The notes below the pieces were generated by a model. The model was not told the DNA's origin. It did not search any database and saw only the letters and a program-made list of their open reading frames with translations. The translations under genes were made by a program, and so were the position numbers. DNA of 64,000 nucleotides from Rhodospirillaceae bacterium (GTDB lineage: Bacteria > Pseudomonadota > Alphaproteobacteria > DSM-16000 > Inquilinaceae): assembly GCA_020638575.1 (NCBI GenBank), contig JACKIH010000003.1, positions 2,833,501-2,897,500 of the forward strand, in the 5' to 3' direction. Numbering within the stretch: the stretch's first letter is position 1; each line of letters begins with the position of its first letter. Shown here in pieces: positions 41,873-50,728 of the stretch.

Positions 41873-42742
41873 ATGAAGCCGATCGATCTGCTGCTGACCC
41901 TGCTGGTGGCGGTAACCTGGGGGCTCAACTTCGTCATCGCCAAGGTGGGCGTGGCGGTGATGCCGCCGATCTTCCTGGTGACGCTGCGCTTCGCCCTGGT
42001 GGCGGCCCTCCTGGTGCCCTTCGTGCGGCTGCCGCGGGGCCGCTTCGTGCCGCTGTTCGTGCTCGCCATGACGCTGGGCACGCTGCACTTCTCCTTGATG
42101 TTCTCCGCCCTCAACGCGGTCGACGCGTCCGTCGCGGCGGTGGCCATCCAGTCCCAGGTGCCGTTCGCGGCGATCCTGTCGGCGATCCTGTTCAAGGACC
42201 CGCCGGGTTGGCGGCGCGTCCTGGGCATGGTGGTGGCGATCGGCGGCGTGGCGCTGCTGGCCGGTGCGCCGTCCGGCGGGTCGGAGGTATGGGCCATCGG
42301 CGTGATCGTGCTGGCGGCCATGGTGTGGGCGGTGGCCAACGTGCAGATGACGCGGCTCGGCGGGCTCGACGGCTTCACCATCAACGGCTGGATGGCCATG
42401 TTCGCGGTGCCCATGCAGCTTGCCGCCTCGCTGGCGCTGGAGGACGGGCAGTGGCAGGCGCTCACCGGCATCTCCTGGACGGTGATCGGCGTCATCGTCT
42501 ACCAGGCGGTGATGGTGGTGATCCTCGCCTACGGCATCTGGTACCGCATGCTCGGCCGCTACGGGGTGAACCAGATGATGGCCTTCACCCTGCTGGTGCC
42601 GGTGTTCGGCGTGATCTTCGGCGTGGTGCTGCTGGGCGAGCCGTTCTCGCTGACGCTGCTGGCGGGAGCGCTGCTCACCATCACCGGGGTCGGCATCATC
42701 GTGCTGCGCCGGCCGCGCCTGGCGGAAAGGCCCGGCAGTTAG
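41873..42742 (+). CDS. EamA/DMT-family permease
   Basis: The 289-residue permease has about ten membrane helices in two EamA repeats (opening LLTLLVAVTWGLNFVIAKVG). It belongs to the drug/metabolite transporter superfamily and probably exports an amino acid or metabolite. The substrate is unknown. ATG 41873 is the start that matches the family, and a short upstream extension is unlikely. It is followed by a tandem repeat and rnpB. Confidence 0.9.
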   Translation: MKPIDLLLTLLVAVTWGLNFVIAKVGVAVMPPIFLVTLRFALVAALLVPFVRLPRGRFVPLFVLAMTLGTLHFSLMFSALNAVDASVAAVAIQSQVPFAAILSAILFKDPPGWRRVLGMVVAIGGVALLAGAPSGGSEVWAIGVIVLAAMVWAVANVQMTRLGGLDGFTINGWMAMFAVPMQLAASLALEDGQWQALTGISWTVIGVIVYQAVMVVILAYGIWYRMLGRYGVNQMMAFTLLVPVFGVIFGVVLLGEPFSLTLLAGALLTITGVGIIVLRRPRLAERPGS

Positions 42743-42771
42743 GTCCATTCCCGCGATTTCGGACCCCGCCG

Positions 42772-42840
42772 TCCCATACGATCCCGAACCGGTGTCCCAT
42801 GCCATCCCATGCCCACATCCCATGCCATCCCATGGCAGGG
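42772..42840. repeat. 23-bp tandem repeat with paired TCCC(A/G) boxes upstream of rnpB
   Basis: Three consecutive 23-bp units (42772, 42795, 42818) each contain two TCCCA or TCCCG words exactly 10 bp apart, giving spacings 10-13-10-13-10. The second and third units are almost identical. On the minus strand these read TGGGN direct repeats with 5-base spacers, the pattern bound by MraZ. The array ends about 45 bp before rnpB and may influence its promoter. Confidence 0.85.
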
Positions 42841-42884
42841 CGGGTTTCGATACCGTCGACAGGCCGAACTCTCTAGACTGGCAC

Positions 42885-43268
<384 letters not shown>

Positions 43269-43320
43269 CTTTCCGCGACCGAGGGGCGTACTGCGCCGCG
43301 CCGCGCCGTAGCGACGGTCG

Positions 43321-43385
43321 CGTATCGATGTCCCGTATCGATGTCCCGTGGCGATGTCCCGTGGCGATGTCCCGTAGCGACGTCC
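43321..43385. repeat. 13-bp tandem repeat, five copies, downstream of rnpB
   Basis: Five copies of a 13-bp unit (consensus CGTRKCGATGTCC) begin about 50 bp after the rnpB 3' end. Each unit junction creates a TCCCG (last one TCCCA) word, at 43331, 43344, 43357, 43370 and 43383. Confidence 0.93.
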
Positions 43386-43689
43386 CATCCGCGCCCAGTC
43401 CGCACTGGCAAACACGCCGGGTTTGGCCCATGATTTCCCATGCCGGATGCTCCCGTCGGGGGCCACGGCGGCGCTATCGTCTGGTCTGACCACGCGGCAC
43501 TCTGGTCGTATTGTCGCAGCAGACTCTAGAACAGACCAGAAACGAACCTGATTCGGAATCAAGATATTGTGGATAACTCTGTGAATTGGTGTGATAACTG
43601 AGTCTCGGGCTCGCGAGGTTCACATGTCGCCTGAAGTTTGGCGGCGATTTTCTTGCCAGACCAATCGAGTGGCCCGGTTTCCAATTGAA

Positions 43690-43714
43690 ACCCATGAAGT
43701 CCCATGATATCCCG
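43690..43714 (-). promoter_or_regulatory. MraZ box: three TGGGN-type repeats, 10-bp period
   Basis: On the minus strand the words CGGGA (43714-43710), TGGGA (43704-43700) and TGGGT (43694-43690) follow each other with exact 5-base spacers. MraZ is known to bind direct TGGGN repeats with such spacing upstream of its own gene. The boxes lie 106 bp before the mraZ start, so negative autoregulation of the dcw operon is expected. Confidence 0.75.
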
Positions 43715-43819
43715 TAAACATCCGGAGAACACCGGCTGGTGGGCGGCGTGCGTCCCCACCGAACGAGAGCGCGGGAGGTTGCGGCACAGGCACGCGATCG
43801 CGCCGTTGGCGAGGGGCAG

Positions 43820-44287
43820 ATGGGCCGGCTATTCACCTCACGGCACATCTTCAAGGTCGACAAGAAGGGTCGCGTCAGCGTTCCCGCCAGCTTCCGTGCG
43901 GTCATCCAGGGCGAGAGCGGCGGTCAGTTCATCTACCTCCGCGAGTCCCAGGGCGAGCCCGCCATCGAGGGCCTGACGCCGGCCTATCTGGAAGAGCTGG
44001 CGGCCAGCATCGAGCATCTCGACCACGGCACCGACGAGCGCGACGACGCGGAATTCGACGTCTTCACCGCCATCCACGAAGTGCGCTTCGACGACGAAGG
44101 CCGGATGATCCTGCCGGCCGCCCTGCGCGACTACGCCGACATCACCGACACCGCGGAATTCGCCGGCATGGGCCGCCGGTTCAAGATCTGGAACCCCGAC
44201 GAGCTGAAGCGGCGGACCGACGAACGCCGCAAGGGCGGCAAGCGGGTGACGCTGAAGGCGCTGCCGCGCCGCGGAGAGCCGGCATGA
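43820..44287 (+). CDS. mraZ: MraZ, transcriptional regulator of the dcw cluster
   Basis: The 155-residue protein has two SpoVT-AbrB-type repeats with the characteristic VDKKGRVSVPASFR and FDDEGRMILPAALRD. It binds DNA upstream of mraZ and modulates the whole dcw operon. The ATG at 43820 (MGRLFTSRHIFKVD) fits the family and has GAGGGG upstream, so the in-frame extension to 43739 is rejected. It overlaps rsmH by ATGA. Confidence 0.95.
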   Translation: MGRLFTSRHIFKVDKKGRVSVPASFRAVIQGESGGQFIYLRESQGEPAIEGLTPAYLEELAASIEHLDHGTDERDDAEFDVFTAIHEVRFDDEGRMILPAALRDYADITDTAEFAGMGRRFKIWNPDELKRRTDERRKGGKRVTLKALPRRGEPA

Positions 44288-45228
44288 GCGGCAGCGGCCA
44301 CATCTCCGTGCTGCGCGCGGCCCTGCTGGCGGCGGTGGCGCCGGCCGACGGCGACCTGGTGGTGGACGCCACCTTCGGGCGCGGCGGCCACACCGAAGCC
44401 TTCCTCGCCGCGGCCGCCTGCCGGGTGGTGGCGGTCGACCGCGATCCCCAGGCCGTCGCCGCCGCCCAGGCGATGGCGGTCCGGTTTCCCGGCCGCCTTG
44501 AGGTGCGGCACGGCCGCTTCGGCGAACTCGACCGCCTGGTCGGGATGCCCGCCGACGGCGTCGCCTTCGACCTCGGCGTTTCCTCCCCGCAGCTCGACGA
44601 CCCGGCGCGCGGCTTTTCCTTCCGGGCGGACGGGCCGCTCGACATGCGCATGGGATCGGATGGGCCGAGTGCCGCCGATCTGGTGAATGCGCTCGGCGAA
44701 GCCGATCTGGCCGCTCTCATCCGCGACCTGGGCGAAGACCGCTTTGCCCGCCGCATCGCCCGCACGCTGGTTGCCCGCCGGCCGTTCACCCGCACCGCGG
44801 AGCTGGCCGAGGCGGTGCGCGCGGCCGTACCGCCGGTGCACGACGGCATCCATCCCGCCACCCGCACCTTCCAGGCGCTGCGTATGGCGGTGAACGACGA
44901 ACTGGGCGAGCTGGACCGCGGGCTCGATGCCGCCGAACGCCTGCTGAAGCCGGGCGGCCGGCTGGCGGTGATCGCCTTCCACAGCCTGGAGGACCGCACG
45001 GTCAAGCGCTTCCTCGTCGCCCGCAGCGGCTCAGAAGCGGCCCCCTCGCGCCACCAGCCCCTCGCCGATCCGGCATCCCGGCGCCAGCCCAGCTTCCGCC
45101 TGGTCGGCCGCCGTCCGGTGACGCCGGATGCCGAGGAACTGGCGGCCAACCCGCGGGCGCGGTCCGCCCGCCTGCGCGCGGCCATCCGCACCGATGCCCC
45201 GGCCTGGTCGGCGGAGGTGGCGGCATGA
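44284..45228 (+). CDS. rsmH: 16S rRNA m4C1402 methyltransferase
   Basis: The 314-residue enzyme (formerly MraW) N4-methylates C1402 of 16S rRNA using SAM. Motif I is VVDATFGRGGHTEAFL, and the conserved VAFDLGVSSPQLDDPARGFS and IAFHSLEDRTVKRF are present. It is second in the dcw operon, overlapping its neighbours on both sides by four bases. Confidence 0.97.
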   Translation: MSGSGHISVLRAALLAAVAPADGDLVVDATFGRGGHTEAFLAAAACRVVAVDRDPQAVAAAQAMAVRFPGRLEVRHGRFGELDRLVGMPADGVAFDLGVSSPQLDDPARGFSFRADGPLDMRMGSDGPSAADLVNALGEADLAALIRDLGEDRFARRIARTLVARRPFTRTAELAEAVRAAVPPVHDGIHPATRTFQALRMAVNDELGELDRGLDAAERLLKPGGRLAVIAFHSLEDRTVKRFLVARSGSEAAPSRHQPLADPASRRQPSFRLVGRRPVTPDAEELAANPRARSARLRAAIRTDAPAWSAEVAA

Positions 45229-45986
45229 TCCGGACCGGTTGGCTCTTGCTGCTGCTGCCGCTGGCGGTGGTCAGTGCGGCCCTCTTCTACATCAGCCAGG
45301 AGGTGCAGGACCTGCAGCGCGAGCTGGGCGGGCTCAATGGCGACATCGCCGAGGAGCGCGATTCCATCCGCGTGCTGCGCGCCGAATGGGCCTACCTCAA
45401 CCGGCCGGAATGGCTGGAGGAGCTGGCCGAGGAGGCGGAGCTGGACCTGGCGCCGATCCGCGGCGGCCAGATCATCGGTTCGGTGGAAACCATCCCCATG
45501 CCGTTGCCGGACAGCCCGCGCGCGTCCGCCGCGCAGGAGGAAGCGCCGCCCTTCACCGTGGCATGGTCGGGCAGTCCGGTCACCGTGGCGGTGCTCGGCG
45601 CGCCTGCCGGCTACCAGGCGATGCCGCTGCCCATGCGCCGGCCGCCGGAAGAGCCCCCCTTGATGTTCGCCGGCATCGCCGGCCGTGCGCCGGCCGAGCC
45701 AATTGCCGTGGCGCCGGCTGCAGTGGCACCGGCTGCAGTGGCACCGGCTGCGGCAGCACCGGTTGCGGCCGCAGCGCCCGTGCCACAGCCGGTGGCCCCC
45801 GCTGCGCCCGCCCCCGCCGTTCTGCCGCCGCAACGCCCGGCCGTCCTGCCGCCGCCCATGGCGCGCCAGCCGGCCCAGGCTCCGGCCGTTGTCGTTACCC
45901 GCGCGCCGGTACCGGCTGGGCCGGCGCCGGTGGCGACCGATGCCCCGTCCGATGGTGCGCCGCTGATGCTGAGGGTCCGCCGATGA
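45225..45986 (+). CDS. ftsL: FtsL with long Ala/Pro-rich C-terminal tail
   Basis: The 253-residue protein begins as FtsL: a membrane helix (about 4-24) and a coiled coil (QEVQDLQRELGGLNGDIAEE) ending near residue 85 with WAYLNRPEWLEELA. FtsL joins FtsB, FtsQ, FtsW and FtsI at the septum. It is roughly twice the usual length because of a tail of about 150 residues rich in Ala, Pro and Val, with periodic APAAV units. The tail should lie in the periplasm. Confidence 0.9.
   Translation: MIRTGWLLLLLPLAVVSAALFYISQEVQDLQRELGGLNGDIAEERDSIRVLRAEWAYLNRPEWLEELAEEAELDLAPIRGGQIIGSVETIPMPLPDSPRASAAQEEAPPFTVAWSGSPVTVAVLGAPAGYQAMPLPMRRPPEEPPLMFAGIAGRAPAEPIAVAPAAVAPAAVAPAAAAPVAAAAPVPQPVAPAAPAPAVLPPQRPAVLPPPMARQPAQAPAVVVTRAPVPAGPAPVATDAPSDGAPLMLRVRR
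45708..45767 (+). repeat. 15-bp in-frame tandem repeat in ftsL
   Basis: Four copies of a 15-bp unit (GTGGCACCGGCTGCA-like) encode consecutive VAPAA units of the FtsL tail. The copies decay to the right. Confidence 0.9.
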
Positions 45987-47704
45987 GCGACATCGCCTTG
46001 TACGGCGGCGTCCGCGCCGACAGTCGCCTGCCCCAATCCGTGCGCATGGCCAATGCGCTGGAAACCGGGCGCACGCGCCTGCTGCTGGTGGCCTTCATGT
46101 TCACCGTCGGCTTCCTGGTGGTGGCCGCCCGCCTGGTCGACGTGATGGCGATGCAGACCGCCGGCGGCACGCCCGGCGTGGTGATGGCCGGGGGAGAGGT
46201 GCTGGGCCAGCGCGCCGACATCCTCGACCGCAACGGCGTCGTCCTGGCCACCAGCGTGCCCATCGCCTCGCTGTTTGCCGATGCCAGCCTGATCGGCGAC
46301 GCCGACCAGGTGGTCGACCTGCTGGCGCCGATCATCCCCGATCTCAACCAGGAGCGGGCGCGCCGGCTGCTCGCCACCGACCGCCGCTTCGTCTGGGTGC
46401 ACCGCCGCCTCACGCCCTCCCAGCAGGAGCGCATCAACCGGCTCGGCATCCCCGGCCTCGACTTCGGCACGGAGCAGCGGCGCATCTATCCCCTGGGCTC
46501 GCTGATGGCCCATGTGCTGGGTGCCACCGACATCGACGGCCACGGCATCGCCGGTATCGAGAGCTCGATGGACGAGGACCTGATGAGCGGCGCCCCGGTG
46601 CGGCTGACCATCGATGTGCGCCTGCAGGAAATCCTGCGCCAGGAGCTGGCCCAGGCCATCGACGAGTTCCGCGCCATCGGCGGTGCCGGCGTGGTGATGG
46701 ACGTCCGCACGGGCGAACTGCTGGCACTCGCCTCGCTGCCCGACTATGACCCCGACGAGATCGCCGATGCCGATGCCGACGCCCTGTTCAACCGGGCGAC
46801 GCTGGGCATCTACGAGATGGGCTCGACCTTCAAGATCTTCACCACGGCGATGGCGCTGGACAGCGGCGCCACCACCATCGCCGGCACCTTCGATGCCACC
46901 CATCCGATCCAGGTTGGCCGCTTCACCATCAACGATTTCCACGCCCAGGCACGCTGGCTGACGGTGCCGGAGATCTTCCGCTATTCCTCCAACATCGGCT
47001 CGGTGCGCATGGCGCTGGCCGTCGGTACCGCGCGCCAGCAGGCTTACTTGCGCGCGCTCGGCCTGTTGGAGCCGGCTCCCCTGGAGCTGCCCGAAGTGGG
47101 TGCGCCGCTGGTGCCCGAGCCGTGGCGCGAGATCAACACCATGACGATCTCCTTCGGCCACGGCCTGGCAGTGAGCCCGGTGCAGCTCGTCAGCGCCGTA
47201 AGCACCGTGGTCAACGGCGGCATCCGCCACCCGGCGACCCTGGTGCCGCGCGATCCGACCTCGCTGGCCGGCGACGAGCGGGTGATCAGCGAAACGACGT
47301 CGGACCTGATGCGCCGCCTGCTGCGCCTGGTGGTCACCGACGGCACCGGCCGCAATGCCGACGCCGAAGGCTATCTGGTCGGCGGCAAGACCGGCACGGC
47401 GGAGAAGCCGTCGGGCGGCGGCTACAACAGCCACGCCCTGATTTCCTCCTTCGTCGCAGCCTTTCCCATGAACGACCCCCGTTATGTCGTGTTCATCATG
47501 CTCGATGAGCCCCATGGCAACGAGCAGACCTACGGGTATGCGACCGGCGGCTGGGTGGCGGCTCCGGCGGTGCGCCAGGTGATCGAACGCATGGGTCCGC
47601 TCTACGGCATCGCGCCGGTGGACGAGGACGCCCCGGAAATCCGCGAGGCTCTGGCCGTTCCCGGTTACGACAACGGCCACCAGCTTGCGGCGGCAACGCA
47701 ATGA
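45983..47704 (+). CDS. ftsI: FtsI (PBP3), septal transpeptidase
   Basis: The 573-residue class B penicillin-binding protein cross-links septal peptidoglycan. It has an N-terminal membrane helix (about 32-52), a dimerisation/pedestal domain, and a transpeptidase domain with Ser281-T-F-Lys284, the SSN motif at 335-337 and KTG at 469-471. ATG 45983 overlaps the ftsL stop (ATGA). It acts with FtsW and is sensitive to beta-lactams by family knowledge. Confidence 0.97.
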   Translation: MSDIALYGGVRADSRLPQSVRMANALETGRTRLLLVAFMFTVGFLVVAARLVDVMAMQTAGGTPGVVMAGGEVLGQRADILDRNGVVLATSVPIASLFADASLIGDADQVVDLLAPIIPDLNQERARRLLATDRRFVWVHRRLTPSQQERINRLGIPGLDFGTEQRRIYPLGSLMAHVLGATDIDGHGIAGIESSMDEDLMSGAPVRLTIDVRLQEILRQELAQAIDEFRAIGGAGVVMDVRTGELLALASLPDYDPDEIADADADALFNRATLGIYEMGSTFKIFTTAMALDSGATTIAGTFDATHPIQVGRFTINDFHAQARWLTVPEIFRYSSNIGSVRMALAVGTARQQAYLRALGLLEPAPLELPEVGAPLVPEPWREINTMTISFGHGLAVSPVQLVSAVSTVVNGGIRHPATLVPRDPTSLAGDERVISETTSDLMRRLLRLVVTDGTGRNADAEGYLVGGKTGTAEKPSGGGYNSHALISSFVAAFPMNDPRYVVFIMLDEPHGNEQTYGYATGGWVAAPAVRQVIERMGPLYGIAPVDEDAPEIREALAVPGYDNGHQLAAATQ

Positions 47705-49215
47705 TGGCGGCAACCCGCGATACTCCGCCCAACGGCCTCGCCGCTCGGCCATTTGCCGGGGTGCCGGGCGGCGGTGACGATGCGCACCTGGTGGCGGGGC
47801 TGGCGGGACTGACCGCGGACTCCCGTGCCGTCAAGCCGGGTTGGCTGTTCGCTGCCCTGGAAGGCCGCACGGTGGACGGCCATGCCTTCATCGGCGAGGC
47901 GGTGGCCCGCGGTGCCGCCATCGTGCTGGCGCGGCCGGGCACCGAGCTGCCGCCGGGCGCCGAAGGCGTGGACCTGATCGAGGATGTCGAGCCGCGTAGC
48001 CGCTACGCCCGCCTGGCCGCCGCCTTCTTTGGCCGCCAGCCGGACGTGGTCGCGGCCATCACCGGCACCAACGGCAAGACCTCGACCGCCCAGTTCGCCC
48101 GCCAGATCTGGCAGGCCGAAGGCTTTTCCGCCGCCAGCCTGGGCACCCTGGGGTTGACCGCGCCGGGCCTCGCCCAGGCCGGCACGCTGACCACGCCCGA
48201 CCCGATGGTGCTGCACGCGGCCCTCGCCGACCTGGTGGACACCGGCGTCACCCATGCCGCCCTGGAAGCCTCCTCCCACGGGCTCGACCAGCACCGGCTG
48301 GACGGCGTCCAGGTGCGGGTGGCTGCCTTCACCAACCTGTCGCGCGACCACCTGGACTACCACGGCAGCCTGGACGCCTACTGGGCGGCCAAGCGCCGCC
48401 TGTTCGAAACCGTGCTGGCGCCGGACGGGGCGGCGGTGATCAACGCCGATGCCCGCCAGGCCGACGAGCTGGTGGGCCTGGCTGGAGCGCGCGGCCAAAG
48501 GGTCATCCGCTACGGCCTCGCCGGCCGCGAGGTGCAACTCGTCTCCACCACGCCGCAGCTCGACGGGATGCGCCTGCACCTCAAGGTGTTCGGGCGCGCC
48601 TACCAGGTGCGGTTGCCGCTGGTCGGCCTGTTCCAGGCGCAGAATGCCTGCTGCGCGCTCGGCATCGCGCTGGCGTCGGACACCGTTGAGCCTGGCTCTG
48701 CGGTGGCGGCCCTGGAGAGCCTGACGGGCGTGGCCGGCCGTCTGGAACTGGCCGCCACCCATCCCTCCGGCGCGCCGGTGTTCGTCGACTATGCCCACAC
48801 GCCGGACGCCCTGGAGACCGTGCTCGCCTCCATGCGGCCGCACGTGCACCACCGCCTGGTGGTGGTGTTCGGCTGCGGCGGTGACCGCGATCGCGGCAAG
48901 CGTCCGATGATGGGGGAGGTGGCGAGCCGTCTTGCCGATCTCGCCATCGTCACCGACGACAATCCGCGCAGCGAGGACGCGGCGGCGATCCGGGCCGCGA
49001 TCCTCGCCGCCGCCCCTGGGGCGGAGGAGGTGGGCGACCGCGCCCAGGCCATCCGTACCGCGATCGCCGAGCTGCACGAGGGCGACATCCTGGTGATCGC
49101 CGGCAAGGGCCACGAGCAGGGCCAGCAGGTCGGCAAGGAGATCCGCCCGTTCGACGACGTGGTGGAAGCCCGCCGCGCCATGGCGGAGGTGACGGGCCGG
49201 AGGCATCGGTCGTGA
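47701..49215 (+). CDS. murE: UDP-MurNAc-tripeptide synthetase (meso-DAP adding)
   Basis: The 504-residue Mur ligase has the ATP loop ITGTNGKTSTAQ. The DNPR motif (VTDDNPRSED) selects meso-diaminopimelate over lysine, consistent with a Gram-negative wall. It adds the third residue of the stem peptide in the cytoplasm. The ATG overlaps the ftsI stop by ATGA. Confidence 0.97.
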   Translation: MMAATRDTPPNGLAARPFAGVPGGGDDAHLVAGLAGLTADSRAVKPGWLFAALEGRTVDGHAFIGEAVARGAAIVLARPGTELPPGAEGVDLIEDVEPRSRYARLAAAFFGRQPDVVAAITGTNGKTSTAQFARQIWQAEGFSAASLGTLGLTAPGLAQAGTLTTPDPMVLHAALADLVDTGVTHAALEASSHGLDQHRLDGVQVRVAAFTNLSRDHLDYHGSLDAYWAAKRRLFETVLAPDGAAVINADARQADELVGLAGARGQRVIRYGLAGREVQLVSTTPQLDGMRLHLKVFGRAYQVRLPLVGLFQAQNACCALGIALASDTVEPGSAVAALESLTGVAGRLELAATHPSGAPVFVDYAHTPDALETVLASMRPHVHHRLVVVFGCGGDRDRGKRPMMGEVASRLADLAIVTDDNPRSEDAAAIRAAILAAAPGAEEVGDRAQAIRTAIAELHEGDILVIAGKGHEQGQQVGKEIRPFDDVVEARRAMAEVTGRRHRS

Positions 49216-50717
49216 TCGCCGCACCCGCACCGACTCCCCTGTGGACCTCCCAGGAAGCCGCTGCCGCCACCGACGGCACCGTCTTCGGCTCCTGGTCGGC
49301 CAGCCATGTGTCCATCGACAGCCGCGCGGTGGCCGCGGGCGACCTGTTCGTCGCCCTCTGCGGCCCCAACCACGACGGTCACGACTATGTCGCCAAGGCC
49401 CTCAAGGCAGGTGCCGCCGCGGCCATGGTCAAGCGCCGGCCGGCCGGGCTGGCCGCCGATGCGCCGCTTCTGGAGGTGCCCGACACGCTGGCGGGGCTGA
49501 CGGCCCTTGGCCGCTACGCCCGCCTGCGCAGTGCCGCCCAGGTGATCGGCGTCACCGGCTCCGTCGGCAAGACCGGCACCAAGGAGATGCTGGCCCAGGC
49601 ACTGGCGACCCAAGGGCCGACCTTCGCCACCATCGGCAACCTCAACAACCACATCGGCGTGCCCCTGACGCTCGCCCGCATGCCCGCCGCCACCCTCTAC
49701 GCGGTGGTGGAGATGGGCATGAACCACGCGGGCGAGATCCGGCCGCTGTCGCGTCTCGCCGCCCCCCACGTGGCGGTGATCACCACGGTGACCGACGCGC
49801 ATCTGGAGAACTTCCGCGACATCGGCGGCATCGCCGACGCCAAGGCGGAGATCTTCGAGGGCATGGAGCCCTCCGGTACCGCCGTGCTCAACCGCGAGGA
49901 CAGCCAGTTTGCCCGCCTGCTGGCCCATGCCCGTACCGCCGGGATCGGGCGCATCTGGACCTTCGGGCGCCACCAAAGCTGCGATGCGCGGCTGCTGGAC
50001 GCTTCCGTCCACGCCACGTGCTCGGCCGTGCATGCGGCGATCCGCGGCGAGGTGATCTCCTATTCGCTGTCGGTGCCGGGACAGCATTGGGTGATGAACT
50101 CCCTGGCGGTGCTCCTGGCGGTGCGCGCGGTGGGCGGCGACATCACCCAGGCGGCGCGCATGCTCTCCACCTTGCGCGCACCGGCCGGCCGCGGGGCGCG
50201 GCGCAAGGTGGTGCGGGCGGACGGGACCGCCTTCCTGGTGATCGACGAGAGCTACAACGCCAGTCCCGCGGCGGTACGCGCAGCACTGTCGGTGCTGGCG
50301 TCGAGCCCGGTCGGCAAGGGTGGGCGGCGGGTGCTGGTACTGGGCGACATGCTGGAGCTGGGCGAAGATGCGCCGCGGCTGCATGCCGACCTGGCCGCGG
50401 CAGTGGATGCGGCCAAGGTCGACCGGGTGCACGCCTGCGGGCGGCTGTGCCGCCACCTCTACGACGCCCTGCCCGAGGCGGTGCGCGGCACCTGGGCTGG
50501 GGACTCCGGCGCGCTCACCCAAGCCGTGCTGGACGACGTGGCGGCGGGCGACGTGGTCCTGGTCAAGGGCTCGCTGGGCAGCCGTATGAAACCCATCGTG
50601 GAGGCGCTCTACGCCCTCGACACCTCCCAGGCTGCCGGCGGCGGCAGCTCCAAGGCGGCGTCGTGCAGATCGTCCTTCGATGCGGTGCGGTCGGCCCGTG
50701 CGGCGAACGACGGCTAG
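49212..50717 (+). CDS. murF: UDP-MurNAc-pentapeptide synthetase (D-Ala-D-Ala adding)
   Basis: The 501-residue Mur ligase has the nucleotide loop GVTGSVGKTGTKEM, the segment VVEMGMNHAGEI, and the FLVIDESYNASPAAVRAAL region typical of MurF. It attaches D-Ala-D-Ala made by Ddl (encoded in the same operon). It starts with GTG overlapping murE. The C-terminal 25 residues are a low-similarity tail. Confidence 0.96.
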   Translation: MIAAPAPTPLWTSQEAAAATDGTVFGSWSASHVSIDSRAVAAGDLFVALCGPNHDGHDYVAKALKAGAAAAMVKRRPAGLAADAPLLEVPDTLAGLTALGRYARLRSAAQVIGVTGSVGKTGTKEMLAQALATQGPTFATIGNLNNHIGVPLTLARMPAATLYAVVEMGMNHAGEIRPLSRLAAPHVAVITTVTDAHLENFRDIGGIADAKAEIFEGMEPSGTAVLNREDSQFARLLAHARTAGIGRIWTFGRHQSCDARLLDASVHATCSAVHAAIRGEVISYSLSVPGQHWVMNSLAVLLAVRAVGGDITQAARMLSTLRAPAGRGARRKVVRADGTAFLVIDESYNASPAAVRAALSVLASSPVGKGGRRVLVLGDMLELGEDAPRLHADLAAAVDAAKVDRVHACGRLCRHLYDALPEAVRGTWAGDSGALTQAVLDDVAAGDVVLVKGSLGSRMKPIVEALYALDTSQAAGGGSSKAASCRSSFDAVRSARAANDG

Positions 50718-50728
50718 GGAGGCGCGGC

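Larger units (their letters stand above)
43269..43819. other. Long leader region between rnpB and mraZ
   Basis: This 551-bp region has no supported gene. It contains a 13-bp tandem repeat (43321-43385), a less GC-rich middle (about 43530-43720) that should hold the mraZ promoter, and three MraZ-type boxes (43690-43714). A further TCCCA word is at 43436. Confidence 0.6.

Noticed and set aside
44181..45833. Long minus-strand frames opposite rsmH and ftsL
   Set aside because: They are shadows of the overlapping dcw genes, whose motifs are unambiguous.
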